Assembly (NCBI GenBank): GCA_002494495.1
Contig: DACB01000003.1
Coordinates: 44,904-68,134, forward strand
Origin: Methanobacterium sp. UBA294
GTDB lineage: Archaea; Methanobacteriota; Methanobacteria; Methanobacteriales; Methanobacteriaceae
DNA length: 23,231 nt
Reading direction: 5' to 3'
The notes beneath the pieces were generated by a model that worked only from the letters and a program-made list of their open reading frames with translations, did no database searches and was not told the DNA's origin. Positions 16,036 through 22,730 of this stretch are shown piece by piece. Position numbers and translations under genes: made by a program. Position 1 is the stretch's first letter, and each line of letters starts with the position of its first letter.

Positions 16036-17952
16036 ATGGCTATTATGGAAGATGAAGAAATTATCCATAGGTATTCATTGGAATATCATAACTTTGTTTT
16101 CTATTATCTACATATCCAATTAGAGAAATCTGATGTTGATCCTTGTTCGTATCATCCGATAAGAAATTTATATTGGGCAAATATTCCCGAAAGCACTTAT
16201 GATTCAAATAAGGGAATAAAGTTAATGAATGGTTATTTAAATAGATTAGAAGATGAAATCTGCCAAATAATTTCTAAGAATTCTATTGGCTATTGGCTTC
16301 ATTTATTGCGAAGAATTAGCTGTACTTTATCAGAATGTGGAGATGATAGAGAGAGAAGTAGTGTCATCGGTTTAGTAAGGGCTGTCTTTGAAGCCAGTAT
16401 ACAAAAATATGGCATGATTGATCCTTGTAATAAAATTGAATTTACGAATAATTTAGATATATCTGATATCCTTGATGGTTTCTTAACTAAAGATAAGTTT
16501 AAAAAAGTAATAAAGTCCCATATTAATAATCCATGTATAAATTTAAATGAAACTGATAAAAAACTATTTGAAAATTATTTAAATGATACTCATGAACTTA
16601 TTGTTGAATTCATTGATAAAAAACCACAATTAGTTTTAACTCAATTTGGAATAAATGAATTAAAAGAATTTTATAACTTAGAAAACCTTATGTTTGAAAT
16701 TTGGCGTTCTACAGCCAATTTAAGAGGATTAAATAAAGGAGCTTCTCTAATAGTAGAACATAACCCTGGAGATGTATTTGAAGTAAGAGATGATTTTTTA
16801 GCAGAATCAATACATATTTATGACGAGAGATGTGGAAATGATATCGAAACACCATTCACCTCTAAAGGTACTTATTATACATTAAATGGCGAAGATAATT
16901 GGCCTTGGCTCTATATTGCCCAATATAATATAGGGAAAATTGATACGAAGCCAATAGTCGATGGATATTATGAATCTCTAGGGAAACCGAATATAACTAT
17001 TGGAAATGGTGCCACTAATTTTGTATGGTCTCCAATTAACATGCTCAATTATAATAACTCTAATAAAAATTATTTTAATGATTTTAATGAGGTTAATGGT
17101 GTTTCATTCGAGTCTGTAATTGTAGTTTTTACTTCAATTCTTATCCGCGCATGGGAAAGATGGTCAGAGCCTGATAAATTGCTAAAATGTTGGCATAGAG
17201 GTTATGAAGGACCCTATAATAAAAATTACATCATTAATGAGCTTGAAAAATATCTGCCTACTAGCATGAAATATCATGATTTGAAAAGTGGATTGGTGGA
17301 TCTAGAAAAAGGTTTTCAGTTTTGGTCTCTAACACAAGATAAGAAAGAGAATATTGATTTATTGTATCCGGGTCCACATTCGATTTTTTTACCTTATGGA
17401 GAAAGATATTTTATTGATTATGCTTGGATGGATCGTAGATTATTTGATTTATTTTGGAAATGTACTGAAGATGAAAATTTTAAAGGTACTGCATTAGAAT
17501 TATTAATTCAAGATCAAGGGAAAATGGTTTTACCTACAAAGGAATGTAAAAGTTTTAATGGAGATAAAAGACAAATTGATGCTTCTTTTGGTAATAAAAA
17601 TACATTATTAATTGTAGAATGTAAGGTAGTAGGTAAATCTATTGATTTTGATAGAGGAACGAAAAAAGCACTTGATTTTAGGATGGATAAATACGAGAAA
17701 GCAATAGATCAGGTAGATGAAAAAGCTAATTGGTTAATTAATAAAATTAAAGGTACTAATTTTGATATCAGTAATTATAATAAAATAATTCCTATAGTAA
17801 TAACTCCATATATTGAGTATATCTTATATGAGAAAAGAAAATATTGGTTAACCGATAGCATCCCCCGGATTCTGACCCCTGCAGAATTAAAGGAATTACT
17901 TATTGATAATGAATTTTGGAAATCTGAAGAAAATGTTTTATATATGGACTAG
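16036..17952 (+). CDS. Unrecognised 638-aa protein with C-terminal PD-(D/E)xK nuclease domain
   Basis: The last gene of the hsd operon, 7 bp after mrr. Residues 1-480 match no family known to me; they are rich in aromatic and acidic residues, with no transmembrane segment or P-loop. The C-terminal ~155 residues carry a restriction-fold signature: GTALELLIQ (Glu488), a beta-hairpin, RQIDASF (Asp515) and LLIVECKVV (Glu528-Cys-Lys530), followed by a helical stretch (FRMDKYEKAIDQVDEKANWLI), as in PD-(D/E)xK nucleases. The ATG at 16036 has no clear Shine-Dalgarno and may rely on coupling; a later ATG (codon 4) is also possible. Position and nuclease signature suggest an accessory or stand-alone defence effector. 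The nuclease domain is inferred from motifs; the role is unknown. Confidence 0.7.
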   Translation: MAIMEDEEIIHRYSLEYHNFVFYYLHIQLEKSDVDPCSYHPIRNLYWANIPESTYDSNKGIKLMNGYLNRLEDEICQIISKNSIGYWLHLLRRISCTLSECGDDRERSSVIGLVRAVFEASIQKYGMIDPCNKIEFTNNLDISDILDGFLTKDKFKKVIKSHINNPCINLNETDKKLFENYLNDTHELIVEFIDKKPQLVLTQFGINELKEFYNLENLMFEIWRSTANLRGLNKGASLIVEHNPGDVFEVRDDFLAESIHIYDERCGNDIETPFTSKGTYYTLNGEDNWPWLYIAQYNIGKIDTKPIVDGYYESLGKPNITIGNGATNFVWSPINMLNYNNSNKNYFNDFNEVNGVSFESVIVVFTSILIRAWERWSEPDKLLKCWHRGYEGPYNKNYIINELEKYLPTSMKYHDLKSGLVDLEKGFQFWSLTQDKKENIDLLYPGPHSIFLPYGERYFIDYAWMDRRLFDLFWKCTEDENFKGTALELLIQDQGKMVLPTKECKSFNGDKRQIDASFGNKNTLLIVECKVVGKSIDFDRGTKKALDFRMDKYEKAIDQVDEKANWLINKIKGTNFDISNYNKIIPIVITPYIEYILYEKRKYWLTDSIPRILTPAELKELLIDNEFWKSEENVLYMD

Positions 17953-18104
17953 TTGACCTCATTTATCTCAACAACCATCTCCCCATATTTCACCCTGGCT
18001 CGCTGCCAATCTGCCTCGCTTATTTCCAGTGGAAGTAGCTCTGAATGTTCATATCCGCATTTCTTGCATTTTATTTTAATTACGATAGCTTTGTATTTAG
18101 TCAT
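17949..18104 (-). CDS. Small protein with CxxC knuckle (51 aa)
   Basis: A minus-strand frame from ATG 18104 to TAG 17949. Its stop overlaps the 638-residue gene's stop by 4 bases, tail to tail. The product starts MTKYKAIVIKIKCKKCGYEH and continues LLPLEISEADWQRARVKYGEM. One CKKC pair suggests a half zinc ribbon. The residue composition is protein-like, and the plus-strand frame over the same DNA is low-complexity, so this strand is preferred. The ribosome site is weak (GTGAT). Confidence 0.5.
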   Translation of the reverse strand: MTKYKAIVIKIKCKKCGYEHSELLPLEISEADWQRARVKYGEMVVEINEVN

Positions 18105-18164
18105 GTTATCACAAAGTTATGTAGTTGGTAATACTATTAATACTTTTTGTAGAATTATTATGTC

Positions 18165-18200
18165 CGTGATCAGAAATTGATAAAAATCGTGTTCAGAAAT
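18165..18200. repeat. Short direct repeat near the right end
   Basis: CGTGATCAGAAAT (18165-18177) and CGTGTTCAGAAAT (18188-18200) differ at one base and are 23 bp apart, about two helical turns. They could be binding sites for recombinase or accessory proteins at the element end. Confidence 0.4.
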
Positions 18201-18293
18201 AATGCTAAAGATGTAAAAAATAGCAAGTTTTATACTATTTAAAAATCAATTAAAAATTGCATATACTTGGTAAGCGATTCAGACAGCCAGCCA

Positions 18294-18419
18294 CACATCC
18301 TCCAGTTCTCCCTGGATTTCGGGGTAGCCGATATCTGCATGCTCCAGTGTGATACCAAGGTTAGTTAATATTCCTTGGGCTTCTTTAACTTTATGCTGGT
18401 TGCCTGTTATAAATGTTAT
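18294..18419 (-). pseudogene. rdgB: 5' fragment of rdgB (XTP/dITP pyrophosphatase), 42 codons
   Basis: Read on the minus strand, 42 codons match the N terminus of the RdgB/HAM1 family: ITFITGNQHKVKEAQ, then LEHADIGYPEIQGELEDV. GNxHK and GYPEIQG are hallmark family motifs. The start codon is missing: the match begins at the element's right border (18419), where RdgB proteins normally have two residues (M-K) more. After LEDV the frame turns to WLAV and a TGA. RdgB is a ~185-residue enzyme that removes non-canonical purine nucleotides, so this piece cannot be functional. It was probably captured from an rdgB gene elsewhere. Confidence 0.75.
18415..18419. other. Right attachment core (attR candidate), GTTAT
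   Basis: Matches the GTTAT at 1586-1590. Base 18420 onward is DUF4013 coding. A near-tandem copy, GTTATAA at 18406 and 18415, lies at the border. Deleting 1591-18419 leaves one GTTAT and an open DUF4013 frame. Confidence 0.65.
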
Positions 18420-18813
18420 AATTGGTGTCTACATTGTTGATGATTTAATAGGATCAAGTTCTCAAGAGTTAGAAATTGTAATGATAACATTTGGCATATT
18501 TCTGGCATCCATTACCTTTCTTATTTATCAAGCATCCATACTTAACATGGCCAATAATCATGGTTCAATTAAGTCTGCATTTGATTTTAAAAGGATATTT
18601 AAAAAAGTCAAGGATATTGGATTCAAAAGAACTGGTTTTATGTATCTTCTTATTGTTGTTCTTGTACTTATTGTAGAGTCAACTTTGCATGACACTGTTG
18701 TTAATAATCCTTTTGATTTGTGGAGCATCATTTCTGCACTGGTGGTTATTCCTTTTATATTAATTTTCACTGCCCGAGTATTGGGGTTAATTAATAGAGC
18801 ACTGGATAGATAA
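18420..18813 (+). pseudogene. DUF4013 membrane protein, 3' part (disrupted by the element)
   Basis: The C-terminal 131 residues of the DUF4013 protein whose first half is at 1268-1590. It resumes as IIGVYIVDDLIG, then a membrane segment, the family signature ILNMANNHGSIKSAFDFKRIFKKVKDIGF, and two more hydrophobic segments to the TAA. An open frame extends upstream to a GTG at 18349, but those codons are antisense to the rdgB fragment and are not DUF4013-like, so they are an artefact. The two halves add to 717 nt (239 codons with stop), the normal size for the family. Confidence 0.85.
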
Positions 18814-19129
18814 ATATATATTAAAATTAATAAGTGTGGAATGGATTTTAATATTATAAATTGGATTATATGTGTTGTTTATCGAATCGAAGAAATCAAG
18901 CTTATAAAAGTTTTACTTGGAAAATTATAAATTTACCAAATACTAATATTATACTAAGTCTCGGACTGGAATTTAAATATAATTTTCATTTAAGGTAATG
19001 AAAAATTATAAGTATCAAATTAGAAAAATTATTTTAAAGAAGTAAAAAATAGTTTTAAACCATTTATGTATAAATATTATTAATATCAAAAAATAATAAG
19101 ATTATAATCAGTAAACAGGCGAGTAGATT
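18814..19129. other. AT-rich intergenic region before the tetR pair
   Basis: About 315 bp of very AT-rich DNA with no credible ORF. The only recognisable elements are the TATA box and palindrome near 19069-19086. Confidence 0.5.
19069..19086 (+). promoter_or_regulatory. TATA box overlapping a palindrome, upstream of tandem tetR genes
   Basis: TATAAATA (19069-19076) overlaps ATATTA-T-TAATAT (19074-19086). An operator covering the TATA box would fit autoregulation by a TetR protein. The region is AT-rich, so the palindrome may be chance. Confidence 0.3.
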
Positions 19130-19705
19130 ATGACTGAAACTCGAAAGAAGGCAGACACCGAAGACAAAATTTTAGATGCCGCGTTGAAAGTTTTTGCTAG
19201 AAAAGGATTTGACGCAGCAACCACCCGAGTCATTGCAGATGAGTCAGAATTTACTGAAATGACGTTGTTCCGTAAATTTGGAACCAAAAAGAATCTTTTC
19301 CGTGAGGTTATGATTAGGGGCAACCAGAAGGTTGAAGAGGAATCTGGAGAATTATCTAAACTAACCGATATTAAAGATGTTCAAAGTTTCTTAAAATCAT
19401 TTGTTAAAATTTTAGATGAATTTGTCCTCAAGAATTTCGAATACTTCCATTTGACCATTATAGAAGATAGCAGCACAGATAAACCCATGGTAAGAATAAC
19501 CACCGATTATATTACCCAATATTTCCAGGAATACTTCTCCAATGAAAAAATAGATCACAAGGCATTTGCATATTCCATAGCTACATTTGTATATTCCCTC
19601 AATATTGACAGATATTACGGGCGCACAGCTTCTTTCGGGAATTATGATGAAAGTCTGGATAAGTTAGTGGACATATTAAATTGTATAATTCAAAACAAAA
19701 AATAA
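19130..19705 (+). CDS. TetR family transcriptional regulator (first of tandem pair)
   Basis: 191 residues. The N-terminal TetR_N helix-turn-helix is clear: ILDAALKVFARKGFDAATTRVIADESEFTEMTLFRKFGTKKNLF (split over residues ~15-60). The remaining ~130 residues are a helical ligand-binding and dimerisation domain. It would repress its own and perhaps nearby genes until a small ligand binds. The ATG at 19130 has a weak GGCGAG upstream. It is followed after 9 bp by a second TetR gene of similar sequence, so the two form an operon. No transporter or enzyme target is adjacent. Confidence 0.9.
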   Translation: MTETRKKADTEDKILDAALKVFARKGFDAATTRVIADESEFTEMTLFRKFGTKKNLFREVMIRGNQKVEEESGELSKLTDIKDVQSFLKSFVKILDEFVLKNFEYFHLTIIEDSSTDKPMVRITTDYITQYFQEYFSNEKIDHKAFAYSIATFVYSLNIDRYYGRTASFGNYDESLDKLVDILNCIIQNKK

Positions 19706-19714
19706 AAGGATAAT

Positions 19715-20260
19715 ATGACCAAAGAAACTGAAAATAAAATTTTAAACGCTGCATTAAATGTATTTGCTAGAAAAGGTCCAGATGCAGCTACTACCAAGGC
19801 CATTGCACAGAAAGCTGGTCGTACAGAGATGACTCTGTTCCGTAAATTTGGATCCAAAAAGAATCTTTTTGACGTAGTTATGGTCCAGAACATGGAAAAG
19901 ATGAGGGAAGATATAGAAATCATCATCAAAGAACTTGATAATAAGTTTGATGACCCTGAAGAGTTTCTAGAAAATTATATTAAAAAAAGTGTAATATTCT
20001 TTGAAAATAACATAGAAGCTGTCACATTATTCAGTAATGACTCCAATGACAAAATTGATCCTTTGATGGGCGATTTAAACAACTACATCGGAGATTTCAT
20101 AGGTAATAATCTGTCAATGGACACAATCGACCCTAAAGTACTTGGAATTTACATCAATACCTACATTTACTTCTTAATTTTAGAAGTTTTCAATGGAAGA
20201 AATGTAAATTTTGATGAAATGATTGAAGGGTTGATGAATAATTTGAAATTGTGTTTTTAA
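19715..20260 (+). CDS. TetR family transcriptional regulator (second of tandem pair)
   Basis: 181 residues with a TetR helix-turn-helix (residues ~7-50: AALNVFARKGPDAATTKAIAQ, then TEMTLFRKFGSKKNLF). Over a 45-residue stretch of the DNA-binding domain, 33 residues are identical to the upstream gene. The ligand-binding halves differ strongly. This is the pattern of a tandem duplication with divergence in ligand sensing. The ATG follows AAAGGATA. The gene converges on hemA. Confidence 0.9.
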   Translation: MTKETENKILNAALNVFARKGPDAATTKAIAQKAGRTEMTLFRKFGSKKNLFDVVMVQNMEKMREDIEIIIKELDNKFDDPEEFLENYIKKSVIFFENNIEAVTLFSNDSNDKIDPLMGDLNNYIGDFIGNNLSMDTIDPKVLGIYINTYIYFLILEVFNGRNVNFDEMIEGLMNNLKLCF

Positions 20261-20265
20261 GACAG

Positions 20266-20271
20266 TTTTTT
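20266..20271 (+). terminator. T-tract terminator after tetR pair
   Basis: TTTTTT lies 5 bp after the second tetR stop with no hairpin. Archaeal RNA polymerase can terminate at such T tracts. The downstream gene converges. Confidence 0.35.
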
Positions 20272-20363
20272 CGATCCTGAAAATTAGATTTTGAAAAAAT
20301 AACAGAATATAAAGTAATTCATTTTGATGGGTGTTCAAGCAAATCATTTATTGGAAAAATGCA

Positions 20364-21554
20364 TTATTTACTGGAGAATATTTTTTCCGCTGCCTTGATT
20401 GTCAAACTATCATCTTGTTCTGCTGCTTTTCTCAAATTTTTAATCACATCGTAGAATATTCGATCAATTACCACCTGGGTTAAATCGTCCACTATCTTCT
20501 CCTTACCATTTAGATCACCCAACATCTTATAGGCTTTTTTGATTTCTGCCTGCCTGACTTCTTCTGCACAGATCCGGATATTGGATATCAGGGGTTCAAC
20601 TTCTAAATGTTTTAATGATTTAAATAGAAGCTTCAATTCTTCCTCTATTATTTTTTCTACATTTGAAACTTCTAATTGCCTTATTTTCACACTGTTATCT
20701 GCAATTCCTCGTAAATCGTCTATGTTAAATAGTTTGACCCCTAAATTCTTTACTTCTTCATCTATGTCTCTTGGGTTGGCCAGGTCTATCATGACCAGGC
20801 TGGTAAGATTTTCAGGTAAAACAGATTTTTTAACCTGATCATAAGTTAATATTGGGTGTGGAGCACCAGTGGCACTTATAACAACATCAGCATCTTTCAT
20901 GGCTTCATGGAGTTTGTTGAAGTTGATGGCATAGCCCTCCAGTTCACTGGCCAGTTTTACTGCGCTTTGATAGGTTCGGTTGGCCACAACTATGGCTTTA
21001 AGTTTCTTTTCAACCAGTGCTTTGGCCACAAGTGTCCCCATTTTACCGGCGCCTATGATCAAGACCTTTTTACACTTCAAATCACCATGAACAGATTCTG
21101 CCAGCTCAACAGCAGCAGATCCAATGGATACGGTGCCTTGATTTATATGTGTGTTGGTTCTGACCAGCTGCCCTACATGTATGGCTTTCGTAAAAACGGT
21201 TCTAAGAACAGGACCTATGGAACATTCCTTAATAGCTTTCTTCCGGGCATCTTTTATTTGACCTAGTATCTGATCTTCTCCTAAGATCATGGATTCAAGG
21301 CCGGATGCCAATCGTAAAAGGTGTCTGAGAGCTTCTGTATCCTTGTCAATAATGAAGTCTGTCCGGGATAGAATGTCTATTGAAGGTTTGCAAACCATAA
21401 AAATTTCAGACCGGTTACAGGTTTTCATGTAGAGGTATTCTGCAATACCATCATCGCTCTGACATCTCCTAAAAATGTCTTCCATTTCCTTGGTTGCCCT
21501 TTCTATCTGGGCGATATCTGCAGTGTGATGGTCTACTCTGATGTTTAATATCAT
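20364..21554 (-). CDS. hemA: Glutamyl-tRNA reductase
   Basis: A 396-residue NADPH-dependent enzyme that reduces glutamyl-tRNA to glutamate-1-semialdehyde, the first committed step of tetrapyrrole synthesis in archaea. Visible are the catalytic motif KTCNRSE with Cys46, the ASGLESMILGEDQILGQ signature (83-99), the SIGSAAVELA helix and the NADPH-binding IGAGKMG (167-173). The C-terminal helical dimerisation domain is complete. The ATG at 21554 follows AGGAG at 8 nt. It is the last gene of the leftward cluster, 51 bp after the siroheme enzyme. In a methanogen the pathway feeds F430, the nickel cofactor of MCR, as well as siroheme and cobamides. Confidence 0.96.
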   Translation of the reverse strand: MILNIRVDHHTADIAQIERATKEMEDIFRRCQSDDGIAEYLYMKTCNRSEIFMVCKPSIDILSRTDFIIDKDTEALRHLLRLASGLESMILGEDQILGQIKDARKKAIKECSIGPVLRTVFTKAIHVGQLVRTNTHINQGTVSIGSAAVELAESVHGDLKCKKVLIIGAGKMGTLVAKALVEKKLKAIVVANRTYQSAVKLASELEGYAINFNKLHEAMKDADVVISATGAPHPILTYDQVKKSVLPENLTSLVMIDLANPRDIDEEVKNLGVKLFNIDDLRGIADNSVKIRQLEVSNVEKIIEEELKLLFKSLKHLEVEPLISNIRICAEEVRQAEIKKAYKMLGDLNGKEKIVDDLTQVVIDRIFYDVIKNLRKAAEQDDSLTIKAAEKIFSSK

Positions 21555-21605
21555 TTGATATTCTCCTGTAATGGGTGAATGACATTTATGAATTGGGTCC
21601 AGTAT

Positions 21606-22223
21606 TTAAAGTGAATTTATAATATCATCAACATAAGATTTGGCTTCTTTAATTTTACCTTCATTTAAGAGTTTTTTAATATTATCATCCTCTAATAATT
21701 TATATAAATATGATTTGCGATTTTTTTGGTCTTCTACCCTGTCTTTCAGTATTTTACGGGTGTAATATTGCAGATCTAGCTGAAGTATATCTTCCTTTGT
21801 TATTACTTTTTCTATCTTTTTTCTTATCTCACGAGCCATAAGAGGGCTCTTCTTCTGGGTGAATATGCTAAATTGTACATCTCCAATAAAAAAAGATGAC
21901 GGCACAATAACGTTACCTTCATCGGGCTGGTCTGCCCTGTTTAAAAGCTTATCGCCAGCTAAATTAGCCACCAAGTTGTTTAAATCGGAATCCCCCGAAG
22001 CAACAACCACTAAATCAGCCCATTTAACCCATTGTTTTACTTCTTTGGGTGGTTTAAGAGATGCTCCCTTGGCTAAAAGTTCTGGATTAATCTGGTTTCC
22101 CAATATTATTACCTGGGAATCTGCATCCAGGAATCTTAATGCTCTCCTACTCCCTACTTCGCCAGAACCAGTGATTAATACCTTTTTGTTCTGCATATCC
22201 AGGAAGAGAGGAGTCCAGCCCAT
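21606..22223 (-). CDS. Precorrin-2 dehydrogenase / siroheme synthase (Met8p, CysG N-terminal type)
   Basis: A 205-residue protein with an NAD-binding Rossmann fold (VLITGSGEVGSRRA, glycine motif 19-24) and the conserved QFSIFTQKKSPLMAREIRKKIE region of the Met8p/CysG-N family. It oxidises precorrin-2 to sirohydrochlorin, the branch-point precursor of siroheme, F430 and (by cobalt insertion) cobamides. The ferrochelatase activity seen in yeast Met8p cannot be assumed. The ATG follows CGGAG. It lies between marker 9 and hemA in the same direction and probably in the same transcript. It lacks the methyltransferase domain of full CysG, as usual in archaea. Confidence 0.9.
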   Translation of the reverse strand: MGWTPLFLDMQNKKVLITGSGEVGSRRALRFLDADSQVIILGNQINPELLAKGASLKPPKEVKQWVKWADLVVVASGDSDLNNLVANLAGDKLLNRADQPDEGNVIVPSSFFIGDVQFSIFTQKKSPLMAREIRKKIEKVITKEDILQLDLQYYTRKILKDRVEDQKNRKSYLYKLLEDDNIKKLLNEGKIKEAKSYVDDIINSL

Positions 22224-22252
22224 CTTATAAACTCCGTTATGAATTTATTTGA

Positions 22253-22729
22253 TTATAGCTCTAGGTCTTTCATTCTCAAAACTTTTATAGCGTTTTTAAG
22301 ATCGTTACCACAATTAGATAACACTTGGTAGGCTTCTTCTTCCGGTACATTGAAAGTTTCAGTGAGAGCTTTAACACTTTCCTGTATAGATGAAGGGGAT
22401 GCCCCTACAAGTTCTTCAGAAAGCTCCCTTTTAAGCTTCATATACTCATCTTCAGACATATCAATTCTTCTTAAAACCATATCCCTCAAGGGACAGGGTT
22501 TGGAAGGCTTACAACACCATACAAGAGATCCGAAACAGGTTCCTTCTCCATAACCTAATTTAGTTTTTTCTCCGAATTTTTCCTTTATTTTAATGTAATC
22601 TTGAGGTGAGAGCTTAGCATCCTCGAGTGCGTATATGATTGGGCAAGGTTTTACTGGGGGACAGCAAAATGTTAAAGCCCTCTTATCTCCTCCTCTACAT
22701 ACATGTGACGGTGAGTCTTCCCACACCAT
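22253..22729 (-). CDS. Methanogenesis marker 9 protein
   Basis: 158 residues with eight cysteines in the N-terminal half in two similar blocks: Cys11, then CCPPVKPC (22, 23, 29), then Cys65, then CCKPSKPC (72, 73, 79). This matches the methanogenesis marker domain 9, whose core has eight invariant cysteines and which is found in methanogens. The cysteines probably bind iron-sulfur clusters or metal. The C-terminal ~40 residues (TFNVPEEEAYQVLSNCGNDLKNAIKVL) resemble a UBA-like three-helix bundle. The ATG lies one base after the atwA stop, and its AGGAGG is inside the last atwA codons, so the two are tightly coupled. The function is unknown; a role with AtwA in MCR activation is a fair inference. 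Confidence 0.88.
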   Translation of the reverse strand: MVWEDSPSHVCRGGDKRALTFCCPPVKPCPIIYALEDAKLSPQDYIKIKEKFGEKTKLGYGEGTCFGSLVWCCKPSKPCPLRDMVLRRIDMSEDEYMKLKRELSEELVGASPSSIQESVKALTETFNVPEEEAYQVLSNCGNDLKNAIKVLRMKDLEL

Positions 22730-22730
22730 T

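Larger units (their letters stand above)
1591..18419. mobile_element. Integrated mobile element / defence island, about 16.8 kb
   Basis: The boundaries come from the interrupted DUF4013 gene and the GTTAT repeat at each end. Typical element functions are present: a tyrosine recombinase within 200 bp of the left end, a helicase with iteron-like repeats, and an ArdC antirestriction protein. The cargo is an Abi-like gene and a type I restriction-modification operon with Mrr and an extra nuclease. There is no capsid, portal, terminase or clear conjugation gene, so an integrative plasmid or genomic island is more likely than a provirus. A 9-bp inverted repeat, TTATAACAG at 1630-1638 and CTGTTATAA at 18404-18412, lies near the two ends and could be recombinase arm sites. 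The gene split and frame restoration are seen directly; the mode of mobility is inferred. Confidence 0.8.

Noticed and set aside
17953..18180. 75-codon plus-strand frame
   Set aside because: Starts directly at the upstream stop, has no ribosome site, is Ser/Ile-rich low-complexity, and overlaps a better minus-strand frame.
18352..18378. ATACCAA...GTTAGTTA...CCTTGG as an alternative right attachment site (similar to 1571-1594)
   Set aside because: It would leave about 40 bp of rdgB antisense sequence between the halves of DUF4013. The GTTAT pair at 18415 restores the gene exactly, so it is preferred.
18349..18419. GTG-started extension of the DUF4013 3' half as a separate 154-residue gene
   Set aside because: The first 24 codons are antisense to the rdgB fragment and belong to the element, so the start is an artefact of the insertion.
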